This document shows, one piece after another, positions 31,293-39,477 of a stretch of 51,151 bases of DNA. The position numbers and the translations under genes are program-made. Numbering within the stretch: the first letter of the stretch is position 1; each line of letters begins with the position of its first letter. The notes below the pieces were generated by a model. The model ran no database searches. It was not told the origin of the DNA and saw only the letters and a list, made by a program, of their open reading frames with translations. Source of the DNA: Fimbriimonadaceae bacterium (lineage in GTDB: Bacteria > Armatimonadota > Fimbriimonadia > Fimbriimonadales > Fimbriimonadaceae); assembly GCA_025934835.1 (NCBI GenBank), contig JAICWL010000014.1:1-51151 (forward strand), given 5' to 3'.

Positions 31293-31966
31293 TGCCGCCA
31301 GTTCCTCCAGCAAATGGTCCGTGTAAGCGTTAGAGAGTAACTCGAGTTTGAATCGGACGCGGCACTAGACGATGACTCAGATCGGGCGAGCTGATTCGCC
31401 GCGATGGTTACGTTGACGGTGTGAGCCGCAGCCGTCGTGGAGAACTGGAGCGCAGTGATCAAGCTGTACTGCTTCTTCCCGCCGTAATAGTTCGACCAAG
31501 AAGAGTCCGCGTCCGAAGAAGTCGGAAGCGAGTCGTCGGTTCGTTGCGCTCGCCAGATGACAGTCCCCGGCATACCAAAGGCGCCAGAGGAATCGGACGT
31601 GTAGAACCAGATCCGCTTGGCGACTCCCCACTTCAGGAATCCACGCCTCGAGATGCCCGTGGGCGTGTACGAGTCGTTGTAGCCATCGCCGTCCTTGTCG
31701 GTGCCGGTTGCCGGCATCACGCATTTGAGGCCAGTGGCTCCGGCGGAACTAAGCGCCACGCAGCCTTGGGCGTTCATGACTACTGCCTGCACCTGGTCGA
31801 GCAGCCTCCGCGCCTGGTACAGCGAGTTCGCGTTCGCAAATGCGTGGTTCGCTCGGGCTATAGCGAAGCTGAACAGGCCGGCGAGCGTGCCGATGATGAT
31901 GCTGGTCAGCGCCATCACGAGCACGAGCTCGATCAGTGTCGTTCCAAGCAGCTTGCCCCTACCCAT
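31289..31966 (-). CDS. PilW-like minor pilin
   Basis: 225 residues. The leader MGRGKLLG ends in Gly8. The mature start TTLIELVLVMALTSIIIGTLAGLF has Glu5, as needed for prepilin peptidase processing and assembly, with Thr instead of Phe at position 1. The body contains an Asp-rich loop (ATGTDKDGDGYNDSYTPTG) like an EF-hand/dockerin-type calcium loop, and a Ser-rich C-terminal part ending in CWRNWRQ. It is larger than the main pilin and probably a minor or priming subunit. It overlaps the upstream minor pilin gene by 8 bases and the PilX-like gene by 4. Confidence 0.82.
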   Translation of the reverse strand: MGRGKLLGTTLIELVLVMALTSIIIGTLAGLFSFAIARANHAFANANSLYQARRLLDQVQAVVMNAQGCVALSSAGATGLKCVMPATGTDKDGDGYNDSYTPTGISRRGFLKWGVAKRIWFYTSDSSGAFGMPGTVIWRAQRTDDSLPTSSDADSSWSNYYGGKKQYSLITALQFSTTAAAHTVNVTIAANQLARSESSSSAASDSNSSYSLTLTRTICWRNWRQ

Positions 31967-32372
31967 CCGGCACCCTCACGTACGTTGAGAAGGTCATCGT
32001 TTCATGGCGATCGCCATAAGGTGAGATCTCGTCCCACGTGGCCGTCGCTGTGATGAGGTAGAGCGATGTGTAGCCTGAAATCAGCGTCGCCGTGCCGGTG
32101 ATCGTTACCGGATTCTCGATGCCCTGGACAACCAACGTTGAAACCTTGGAGCCAGATGAAAGGTAGCCCGAATACGCATAGGAGTGGGCAGTGGAGATAA
32201 GGTCTCGGAGCGCCGAAGAAATGATGGCTCGGTGCTTGGAGTATGTGGCGCGGTCTTGCGCCGTGGTTGCGGACCTCAAGAGTACGCTCGCGGCAGCGCC
32301 CAAAAGCACGACGGCCACCAACAGCTCGGCCAAGGTCGTGCCGCGGAGCTTTCCACCCGCATTTGCTGCCAC
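31959..32372 (-). CDS. Minor pilin with type IV prepilin leader (first gene of the pilus operon)
   Basis: 137 residues if the GTG at 32372 is used. This gives a short leader (MAANAGGKLRG) cut after Gly11 and a mature start TTLAELLVAVVLLGAAASVLL with Glu5, the same TTLxE pattern as the next gene. The frame is open to 32618 and an ATG at 32444 exists, but that would give an over-long leader and leave only 34 bases to the divergent alpha-mannosidase gene. The globular part is small and strand-rich (SKVSTLVVQGIENPVTITGTA in parts). It is probably a PilV/GspI/GspJ-type minor subunit. Confidence 0.75.
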   Translation of the reverse strand: MAANAGGKLRGTTLAELLVAVVLLGAAASVLLRSATTAQDRATYSKHRAIISSALRDLISTAHSYAYSGYLSSGSKVSTLVVQGIENPVTITGTATLISGYTSLYLITATATWDEISPYGDRHETMTFSTYVRVPDG

Positions 32373-32478
32373 GATAATCTTTATCGGACGAAATCGGGCC
32401 GGAAACCAGTAAGAAAGCCTGACGGACGCCGGTCGCCGTCGCATCCGAGCTCGTCCTTGTGTGAGAATCAATCTCGAA

Positions 32479-35400
32479 ATGCTTCTCCACCGCACGGCGA
32501 GGATTGCACTTGCCCTCGCTTTGGCCTCGGGTGCTAGTCTTCCGCTTTTGGCTCGCCGCCAGTCCGATGACACCTGTCTCGCCTTCGTCAGCAGCGAGCT
32601 TGCCAAAGGGGTCGGCAACTTCTACACGTACGAACGATTCGCAGACACGAAGGTGGCGGTCGAGCGTGGAGACGTTCTCGTTTACGACGTTTTCCTGGAT
32701 CCGAAGAACCCGAGTCCGAAAGGCGGCATAGACGTCCAGTTCGCGGATGACCATGAGGACCTGAGGGACCTTCACATCCACGACCAGAATGGTCTGGACT
32801 CGCACGGCGATGCGCTCCTGACTCAAGCGGTCGGTGCTTGGTACGCGCGGAAGATCCCGCTCGATGCGGCCGTGGGAAGAACGACGAGCAGCTTCAACCT
32901 GGTCTTCGAGGGGGACAAGGACGGCAAGTATGTACAGTTCATCGACAACGTGGCGATCGTGCACGCCGACGGTACGAAGACCGAGGTCTACACGAACGGC
33001 GGCCCGAGCTCGCGAGGATACGAGTCCACCGAGGGATACAGCAAGAACCCGGACATAGTGGTCGTAGATCGGCAGCGCGTCGCGTCCGGCCCCGGCCTCG
33101 ATCAGCTCGTAACGGAGGTCGAAGCCAGGGGCGAGCGGCTACGGGCTCTCGAAGACGCCCGCAAAGACATCGAATTCGCCAAAGAGTTCGTAAAGCGAAA
33201 CCCGGACGCCCATTTGCAAGGCCATATCGACGAAGCGAGCGCTATGCTCAGCAAAGCCGAAAGCTCCAAGGACGTGACTGCGCAAGAGGTCGAGCAGGTG
33301 CTCCACGAGGCCCAGCACGCTCTCTCCCATACCCACCCCGTTATGGAAAAGTACACGGGCCACCTGGTTGGACATGCGCATATCGACCTACAGTGGCTTT
33401 GGGAATGGCAAGAGGGGATCGTCGCGACCTATGACACCTTCAACCAAGCCGTGAAGTTCATGGACGAGTTCCCAGGCTTTACTTTCAGCCAAAGTAGCTC
33501 GTGTCTCTACCAGGCCGTCCAGAACGATTATCCGGATCTGTTCAAGAAGATCCAGGCAAAGGTGAAGAAAGGTCAATGGGAAATCGTCGGCGGCCGCGTT
33601 TGCGAGGGGGACACGAATATGATTTCCCCGGAATCGCACGCCCGGCATTTCCTTTACGGGCAGCGGTATTTCCGCGAGAACTTTGGAAAGACTGCGGTCG
33701 TAGGCTGGGAGCCGGACACCTTCGGCCACACCATCCAGATGCCCCAAATATTAAAGCTCGGCGGCTGCAAGTACTACTATTTCTGCCGGGGCGGGAAAGG
33801 TAAGCCACTGTTTTGGTGGCAGGGCCTGGATGGCACCCGGATTCTATCGTTCGACGAACCTGCAAGCGGCTCTTGGTATAACAGCGACCTCTCTTACCAC
33901 CAGTTCGAAGAGATGCTGAATTTTCAGGACAAGACCGGCAGCCGCGACATGTTGTGGGTCTACGGTGTGGGGAACCATGGCGGCGGGCCGACCCGTGAGA
34001 TGATCGAAAGGGCACTCTCCTGGATGAAGGATCCGAGCAAACCCAAAGTCCAGTTCTCGACGGCGACGCAGTTTTTCAAGAAGCTCGAAACATACGATCT
34101 GAACAAGATCCCGGTGGTAAAGGAGGACTTGAACCCAGTATTCGAAGGGTGCTACACCTCGCACGCTGAGGTCAAGAAGCTGAACCGGCAGGCCGAGTAC
34201 GAAACGAGCAGCGCCGAGGCCGTCGCCAGCGTGGCATCGCTTTTTGGATTCCAATACCCTGGGAAGGAATTCCGCCGGAACTGGGAAGACATTTGCTACA
34301 ACCATCACCACGACACCCTCCCCGGCAGCTTCATCCACCCGTCTTCGCTCAAGACCGTCGGCATGTTCGACCGGGTGCTCGCGGACGACCGAGACATCGA
34401 GCAGCGTGCGCTTGAAACGCTGAGTCTGAGAGTAACGCCCGATAAGGACGGCATTTCCCTCATGGTGTTCAACCCAACGGGTTGGAAGCGCAGCGAGTGG
34501 GTAGATACGTTGCTTGTATCCAGTGGCGGAGGTGGCGCGGTTGGCGACAATGCAGTCGCGACATCGCCGGACGGCAAGACGTGGCCGGTGCGAGAGATCG
34601 ATCCGATCAGCCATTTGTGTAAGTTGTACGCTGGAGACGTGCCCGCTTTCGGATACCGCGTCTTCCACATCATGCAAGGGCCGAAGAGCTCCGAATCCAC
34701 TCAGGTGTCCGGCGATACGATCGAAAACAAGTACTTGCGAGTGCGGTTCGACACCGCTCGCGGGACCGTGTCGAGCATTTACGACAAGATCGCTCGACGG
34801 GAGGTTGTCGCGAGCGCAGGCTCCATCGGCAGGCTCGAAGCACATTACGAGAAGCCGGCAGGAATGAGCGCCTGGACTTTGGGCCCGATCGAAAAGGTAG
34901 AGCCGGTCGCTCTCGCCTCGGACCCCACCGAGTTCGACCAAGATGGTACGAAGCCCGGGGTCACCGAGGACCATGGCGACGGCATCGCTTCCTTCGACTA
35001 TATGATCGCGCCTCAAAACGGCATCAGCCGTGCCACACCTGTGCGCCAGACCTTCCGGCTGCGACCCGATAGCCGCGAGCTGGAAGTGGACGTAGACTGC
35101 GATTGGCGGATTATCGGTGATGGCGTGACCGCGACCCCGACACTGCGCGTTGCTTTCGACGCCAACTTGGCCAAACCGAAGGCAACGTTTGAAGTTCCAT
35201 TTGGTGCGATCGAGCGGCCGACCGACGGCTCCGAGTGGCCAGGCCTGAATTGGGGCGATCTCGGCGCCGACAACTACGGGCTTTCTATCCTGAACGATTC
35301 CAAGAGCGGCATGTCGGCCACGGGCAACACCTACCGGCTCACATTGATTCGCTCCAGCTTCAGTCCGGATCCGAACCCGAACCCCGGTCGCCACCACTGG

Positions 35401-35844
35401 CGATATGCGATTTTCCCTCACCAAGGGGACTGGGCCGCCGCGTCCGTCGCCCGCAAGGGAATGGAGCTCAATCAGCCACTGATGTGCGTGACGGTGCCGT
35501 ACGATGCGAGAGGAGCGAGCCCGCTCGAATGGAGCGCGGCAGCGTTCAGTGACCAGAGCGTCGTCCCGACGTGCCTGAAGAGGTCGGAAGATGGGAACGC
35601 GCTGGTCTTGCGCGCGTATCTGGACGCGGCCGCGCCTTCGAGCGGAGCGATCCATGTAAACGCCCCGTTTACATCGCCTCATTGGGTCAACTTCGTCGAA
35701 GACGATCTTGGCGCCGCGCCGTACGGAGGCTCGACGATCCCGTTGAATCTCCACGGATTCGAAATCCGTACGGTAAAAGTCGATTTGCTCAAGAATATGA
35801 GCTCTGGAACGAAGGTCTCGGCAGGCGCGCGCCTGCAAAGGTAG
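32479..35844 (+). CDS. Exported GH38 alpha-mannosidase
   Basis: 1121 residues from the ATG at 32479. A GTG at 32461 would add six residues. A signal peptide (LLHRTARIALALALASGASLPLLA) sends it across the membrane. Residues about 30-190 form a jelly-roll-like domain (YVQFIDNVAIVHADG), probably carbohydrate-binding. The GH38 catalytic domain follows with its zinc motif GHAHIDLQWLWEW (His and Asp) at about 298-311, the nucleophile Asp in GWEPDTFGH at about 413, and the zinc-site YNHHHDTLPGS. The C-terminal GH38 beta domains extend to the end. The enzyme removes alpha-linked mannose from glycans. The sugar ABC importer begins 9 bases downstream and probably takes up the product. Confidence 0.93.
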   Translation: MLLHRTARIALALALASGASLPLLARRQSDDTCLAFVSSELAKGVGNFYTYERFADTKVAVERGDVLVYDVFLDPKNPSPKGGIDVQFADDHEDLRDLHIHDQNGLDSHGDALLTQAVGAWYARKIPLDAAVGRTTSSFNLVFEGDKDGKYVQFIDNVAIVHADGTKTEVYTNGGPSSRGYESTEGYSKNPDIVVVDRQRVASGPGLDQLVTEVEARGERLRALEDARKDIEFAKEFVKRNPDAHLQGHIDEASAMLSKAESSKDVTAQEVEQVLHEAQHALSHTHPVMEKYTGHLVGHAHIDLQWLWEWQEGIVATYDTFNQAVKFMDEFPGFTFSQSSSCLYQAVQNDYPDLFKKIQAKVKKGQWEIVGGRVCEGDTNMISPESHARHFLYGQRYFRENFGKTAVVGWEPDTFGHTIQMPQILKLGGCKYYYFCRGGKGKPLFWWQGLDGTRILSFDEPASGSWYNSDLSYHQFEEMLNFQDKTGSRDMLWVYGVGNHGGGPTREMIERALSWMKDPSKPKVQFSTATQFFKKLETYDLNKIPVVKEDLNPVFEGCYTSHAEVKKLNRQAEYETSSAEAVASVASLFGFQYPGKEFRRNWEDICYNHHHDTLPGSFIHPSSLKTVGMFDRVLADDRDIEQRALETLSLRVTPDKDGISLMVFNPTGWKRSEWVDTLLVSSGGGGAVGDNAVATSPDGKTWPVREIDPISHLCKLYAGDVPAFGYRVFHIMQGPKSSESTQVSGDTIENKYLRVRFDTARGTVSSIYDKIARREVVASAGSIGRLEAHYEKPAGMSAWTLGPIEKVEPVALASDPTEFDQDGTKPGVTEDHGDGIASFDYMIAPQNGISRATPVRQTFRLRPDSRELEVDVDCDWRIIGDGVTATPTLRVAFDANLAKPKATFEVPFGAIERPTDGSEWPGLNWGDLGADNYGLSILNDSKSGMSATGNTYRLTLIRSSFSPDPNPNPGRHHWRYAIFPHQGDWAAASVARKGMELNQPLMCVTVPYDARGASPLEWSAAAFSDQSVVPTCLKRSEDGNALVLRAYLDAAAPSSGAIHVNAPFTSPHWVNFVEDDLGAAPYGGSTIPLNLHGFEIRTVKVDLLKNMSSGTKVSAGARLQR

Positions 35845-35853
35845 GAGAAAAAG

Positions 35854-36864
35854 ATGCGTTATTGGATTTTGATCGCGGGAGCCTGCGCGCTAGCCGCTGG
35901 TTGCAGCGGAGGATCGTCCACGGACAATTCCTCCACGTCGACGACGAGCTCGAACGCTTCGGGCCAGAAATACACGATCGCGGTAATTCCCAAGGGATCG
36001 ACCCACGAATACTGGAAGTCGGTGCACGCTGGAGCAGATGCCGCGGCCAAAGAGCTCGGAGTCACGATCGATTGGAAGGGGCCGGTCAAAGAAGACGACC
36101 GGGAAAGCCAGGTCAAGACGGTCGAGGACTTCATCACCGCAAAGGTCAGCGGGATCGTTCTGGCGCCGCTAGACGACAAGGCGCTCGTCCCGCCCGTGAA
36201 CGACGCGGTCAAAGCGGGGATTCCGGTCGTTATCATCGACAGCGGCCTCAGCGGGGGAGACTACACAAGCTTCGTGGCCACCGATAACGAGAAGGGCGGG
36301 CAAATGGCCGCGGACGAGATGGCCAAAGTTCTCAACGGCAAGGGACGCGTAGTCGTGCTCCGATACGAGGAAGGTTCGGCGAGCACCATGCTCCGCGAGA
36401 AGGGCTTCCTCGAAGAGATCGCGAAGACTCCCGGAATCAAGGTGCTCGATTCCAGCCAGTACGGCGGCGCTACCGTCGAGACGGCGCAGAAGGCTTCGGA
36501 GAACCTGCTCGCGCGATATCACAAGCCGGATGGCAGCCTGGACTTGGAAGGCATCTACACGCCGAATGAATCGACAACCTTCGGAATGCTGTTGGTGCTG
36601 CAAAGCATGGGGCAGGCGGGGAAGGTCAAGTTCGTCGGGTTCGACTCATCGGAAACTCTCGTTAATGCCCTCACAAAGGGCCAGATCGACGCTCTCGTTG
36701 TGCAGAACCCGTTCCAAATGGCCCACGACGGTGTGACCATTATGGTCAAGCACCTCAAGGGAGAAACGGTGCCGAAGGCAGAGCCGATGACCCCAACCCT
36801 CGTGACCAAGGACAACGTCGGCGATCCGGCGATGCAGAAGATAGTCAACCCTCCCAAAGAGTAG
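35854..36864 (+). CDS. Sugar ABC transporter substrate-binding lipoprotein (RbsB-like, type I)
   Basis: 336 residues with ribosome site GGAGAAAAAG before the ATG. The N-terminus MRYWILIAGACALAAGC is a lipoprotein signal with the acylated Cys17, then a Ser/Thr linker. The mature domain follows the Peripla_BP_4 family: YTIAVIPKGSTHEYWKSVHAGADAAAKEL, VSGIVLAPLDDKALVPPV, GIPVVIIDSGL, ATDNEKGG, RVVVLRYEEGSAS, and later VKFVGFDSSETLVNAL. The family binds pentoses and hexoses. The specific sugar cannot be told, but the upstream GH38 enzyme makes mannose a good candidate. It is the first gene of a complete importer (binding protein, ATPase, permease). Confidence 0.92.
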   Translation: MRYWILIAGACALAAGCSGGSSTDNSSTSTTSSNASGQKYTIAVIPKGSTHEYWKSVHAGADAAAKELGVTIDWKGPVKEDDRESQVKTVEDFITAKVSGIVLAPLDDKALVPPVNDAVKAGIPVVIIDSGLSGGDYTSFVATDNEKGGQMAADEMAKVLNGKGRVVVLRYEEGSASTMLREKGFLEEIAKTPGIKVLDSSQYGGATVETAQKASENLLARYHKPDGSLDLEGIYTPNESTTFGMLLVLQSMGQAGKVKFVGFDSSETLVNALTKGQIDALVVQNPFQMAHDGVTIMVKHLKGETVPKAEPMTPTLVTKDNVGDPAMQKIVNPPKE

Positions 36865-36881
36865 CGCCCCGCCGCCCAGCC

Positions 36882-38360
36882 ATGCCGTTCCTCTCCATGT
36901 GCCACATATCGAAGCGCTTCGGCGCGACGGTGGCTCTGGACGACGTTAAGCTCGAAGTCGAGTCTGGCGAAGTCCACGCCCTGGTGGGAGAGAACGGCTC
37001 CGGCAAGAGCACGCTGATGCGTATTCTTGCCGGAGCGCTGGCGCCGGACGAAGGGACCATGGAGCTCGGTGGGCAGCCGTATCTCCCTCGCTCGCCGATG
37101 GACGCGCGTCGCAGTGGCGTGGCAATGATCCATCAGGAGCTCACGATCTGCGGACACCTTTCGGTAGCCGAAAACGTGCTGCTCGGAATGGAGGATTCGG
37201 TCGCAGGTGTGCTGAGCAGGCGGCAAATGAGGCACAAAGCCGGGTCCGCGCTGAGCCGCTTGGGATATGGCGACATAGACCTGGACATGCCTGCAGGCAA
37301 GTTCCCGATCGCTGTGCGCCAGGTAATCGAAATCGCTCGCGCGGTCGCGGTGGGGAGCCGTCTGGTCGTCCTCGACGAACCCACGAGCAGCCTCACCGAG
37401 GCAGATGCCCTTCGTCTCTTCGAGGTCGTCGAGACCCTTCGAGACGAGCGCCACGCGGTCATCTACATCTCCCACTTCTTGGATGAGATCAATCGACTGG
37501 CAGACAGGCTGACTGTTCTTCGAGACGGCCGCAATGTGGGCACTGCGGGTCGCGGCGGCGCCACAACCGAGGAGATCGTGAGCATGATGGTCGGCCGTCG
37601 GATCGAGTCGATGTATCCGCGCTCCACCCGGGAGCAGGGCGAGGTCGTCTTGGAGGTCGCCGGGCTGGCCGGAAAGGTCAAGCCTGCAGAAGCCACTCTC
37701 AGATTGCACCGCGGGGAAGTAGTCGGCATCGCAGGCCTAAATGGCTCCGGCCGCACTGAGTTGCTTCGGACGATTTTCGGCTTGGACGCCGTACGCAAAG
37801 GTCAGATCAAAGTCGGCGTCGCCTCCGGCGCCGCTCCGCCACACGAGCGGTGGCAGGAGGGCGTCGGCATGCTCAGCGAAGACCGTAAGGACGAGGGCCT
37901 CGCGATCGGCATGAGCATCGCGGACAACATGACCCTGACCGCTCTCGAGCGGCTTGGGAAGGGAGGATTTATAGGGCCGGCTGCCCAGGACCGAGCGGCC
38001 GCCGAATGGATCGGTCGGCTGGCCATTCGGTGCCAGGGCCCGAAGCAGAAGGTGGGCGCCCTCTCCGGTGGAAACCAGCAAAAGGTCGCTGTTGCCAGGC
38101 TACTGTGGCACGGCGTCGACGTTCTGCTGTTGGACGAGCCCACGAGGGGCATCGATGTTGGCAGCAAGGAGCTCATCTACCGGCTCATCGATCAGGCGGC
38201 CCTGGAGCACAAGGCCGTCTTGGTGGTCAGCAGCTACCTTCCCGAGCTGATGGGCGTTTGCGACAGAATAGCCGTCATGCACAAAGGCATACTCGGTGAA
38301 GCAAGGAGCGTGGAAGGGCTGACACCGGAGGAAATTATCCGAGAGGCGGTTGGCGCTTGA
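36882..38360 (+). CDS. Sugar ABC transporter ATP-binding protein (RbsA/MglA type, two nucleotide domains)
   Basis: 492 residues, the usual length of this tandem-ATPase family. The first domain has Walker A GENGSGKST at 36-44, a signature region (MPAGKFPIAVRQVIEIARAV) without the classic LSGGQ, and Walker B LVVLDEPTSSL. The second has the degenerate loop GLNGSGRTELLRTIFG near 285, a complete LSGGNQQKVAVARLL and LLLDEPTRGIDVGSK. A degraded second P-loop is normal for RbsA/MglA. It energises sugar import from the cytoplasmic side. The ATG at 36897 is an alternative start. The stop overlaps the permease TTG (TTGA). Confidence 0.94.
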   Translation: MPFLSMCHISKRFGATVALDDVKLEVESGEVHALVGENGSGKSTLMRILAGALAPDEGTMELGGQPYLPRSPMDARRSGVAMIHQELTICGHLSVAENVLLGMEDSVAGVLSRRQMRHKAGSALSRLGYGDIDLDMPAGKFPIAVRQVIEIARAVAVGSRLVVLDEPTSSLTEADALRLFEVVETLRDERHAVIYISHFLDEINRLADRLTVLRDGRNVGTAGRGGATTEEIVSMMVGRRIESMYPRSTREQGEVVLEVAGLAGKVKPAEATLRLHRGEVVGIAGLNGSGRTELLRTIFGLDAVRKGQIKVGVASGAAPPHERWQEGVGMLSEDRKDEGLAIGMSIADNMTLTALERLGKGGFIGPAAQDRAAAEWIGRLAIRCQGPKQKVGALSGGNQQKVAVARLLWHGVDVLLLDEPTRGIDVGSKELIYRLIDQAALEHKAVLVVSSYLPELMGVCDRIAVMHKGILGEARSVEGLTPEEIIREAVGA

Positions 38361-39334
38361 CGCCGAAGTCAAAGCTCAGATTCCTGCCGCGAGGAGGCGC
38401 TTCGAATCTGCTGTTCCTGGTGTTGGCGTGGCTGATCATTTTCGGCCTGTTCAGCCTGAAGGCGCCCAGCTTTCATACGGCGCGTAACGTCGAGCAGCTT
38501 TTGCGCGAAAGCGCGATCGTCTCCATGTCCGCGATCGGGATGACGTTCGTGATTGTCGCGGGGGGCATCGATCTCTCGGTTGGCTCGATCGCCGCATTTT
38601 CGTGCACATTGGTAGCTTGGTCGCTTCAGGCCAAGCACAGTCCGGCTGTTGCGATGGTGTTCGGAGTGCTGGGCGGAGCTGCTTGGGGCCTCGCGAACGG
38701 CCTCGTGATCACCAAGATGAAGGTCACGCCGTTTATTGTGACGCTGGGCAGCCTGCTACTCATTCGTGGCGCGGCCCTCGGACTTGCAAACGAGAACTCG
38801 ATCTATCCTCCCGCCACCTGGCTCAATTCGATTCTTGAGCCTCCTACCGGGGCAAATGCGAAGCTGATTCTCCCAATCGGCGTTTGGCTCGTCCTTCTTC
38901 TGGCAGCCGTAGCCGCCTTCATTTTGGGCTACACCAAGTTTGGTCGCCACGTAATCGCCGTGGGCTCGAACGAAAACGCGGCCAGGCTTTGCGGCGTGCC
39001 GGTAGATCGCATAGGCCTGCTCGTTTACACCATTAGCGGGCTGTTCGCAGGGCTGGCCGGCATGCTGCTCTTCACGAGGCTCACAATCGGAGACCCGACC
39101 TCGGCGGACGGCCAAGAGCTCGACGTAATTGCAGGTGTCGTCATAGGAGGCGCAAGCCTGCTCGGGGGCGAAGGCTCCGTTGCCGGGTCGCTAATCGGCG
39201 TTCTTATCATGGAGACGCTCCGCGCGGGCGGAACTCAGATGGCCCTGCCTTCTTGGGCGCAGCGCATCGCTACAGGTGCGATTATCGTGCTCGCCGTGGG
39301 TCTCGACCGCCTGCGCGTCCGAAAAGCCACTTGA
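38357..39334 (+). CDS. Sugar ABC transporter permease (RbsC type)
   Basis: 325 residues, TTG start in a TTGA overlap with the ATPase gene. Eight to ten hydrophobic helices are present. The BPD_transp_2 signature GMTFVIVAGGIDLSVGSIAAFSC lies near residue 65. KMKVTPFIVTLGSLLLIRG and VGSNENAARLCGVPVDRIGLLVYTISG are further family stretches. It forms a homodimeric channel for the sugar delivered by the upstream lipoprotein. A possible tiny ORF begins at its stop codon. No sugar kinase or regulator follows, and the TIM-barrel isomerase at 43288 is the nearest candidate for downstream metabolism. Confidence 0.93.
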   Translation: MTPKSKLRFLPRGGASNLLFLVLAWLIIFGLFSLKAPSFHTARNVEQLLRESAIVSMSAIGMTFVIVAGGIDLSVGSIAAFSCTLVAWSLQAKHSPAVAMVFGVLGGAAWGLANGLVITKMKVTPFIVTLGSLLLIRGAALGLANENSIYPPATWLNSILEPPTGANAKLILPIGVWLVLLLAAVAAFILGYTKFGRHVIAVGSNENAARLCGVPVDRIGLLVYTISGLFAGLAGMLLFTRLTIGDPTSADGQELDVIAGVVIGGASLLGGEGSVAGSLIGVLIMETLRAGGTQMALPSWAQRIATGAIIVLAVGLDRLRVRKAT

Positions 39335-39447
39335 CAGGCGAAAAAGTCGGCCCGGCTCGAGTGGCACTCTTGCTTCTAGCGTGCGGTGCCTGCCAGGCTA
39401 GAACCGCGTCCGCAGCATCCGCCCGTCACGTACTACTCACCCCTTAA
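39331..39447 (+). CDS. Possible small coupled ORF with lipoprotein-like N-terminus
   Basis: A 38-codon frame starts with TTG inside a TTGA overlap with the permease stop, the same junction used between the ATPase and permease genes. It reads MTGEKVGPARVALLLLACGACQA and then an Ala/Ser/Arg-rich tail. The hydrophobic ALLLLACGAC stretch looks like a lipoprotein signal with a lipobox near LLAC. It fills most of the otherwise empty 143 bases before the convergent DUF1552 gene. It could be a real small lipoprotein, a remnant of a longer one, or chance. No homologue is known to me. Confidence 0.25.
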   Translation: MTGEKVGPARVALLLLACGACQARTASAASARHVLLTP

Positions 39448-39477
39448 GACTCAACGCTCAGCATTAGGAGAACCTCC

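Noticed and set aside
33844..35838. A 664-codon open frame on the minus strand opposite the GH38 gene
   Set aside because: Its translation is Arg/His-rich with no motif, and the plus strand has an unmistakable GH38 protein with catalytic residues. Long antisense frames are common at this GC content.
36555..37709. A 384-codon minus-strand frame across the binding-protein and ATPase genes
   Set aside because: It spans the junction of two certain genes and shows no domain, so it is an antisense artefact.
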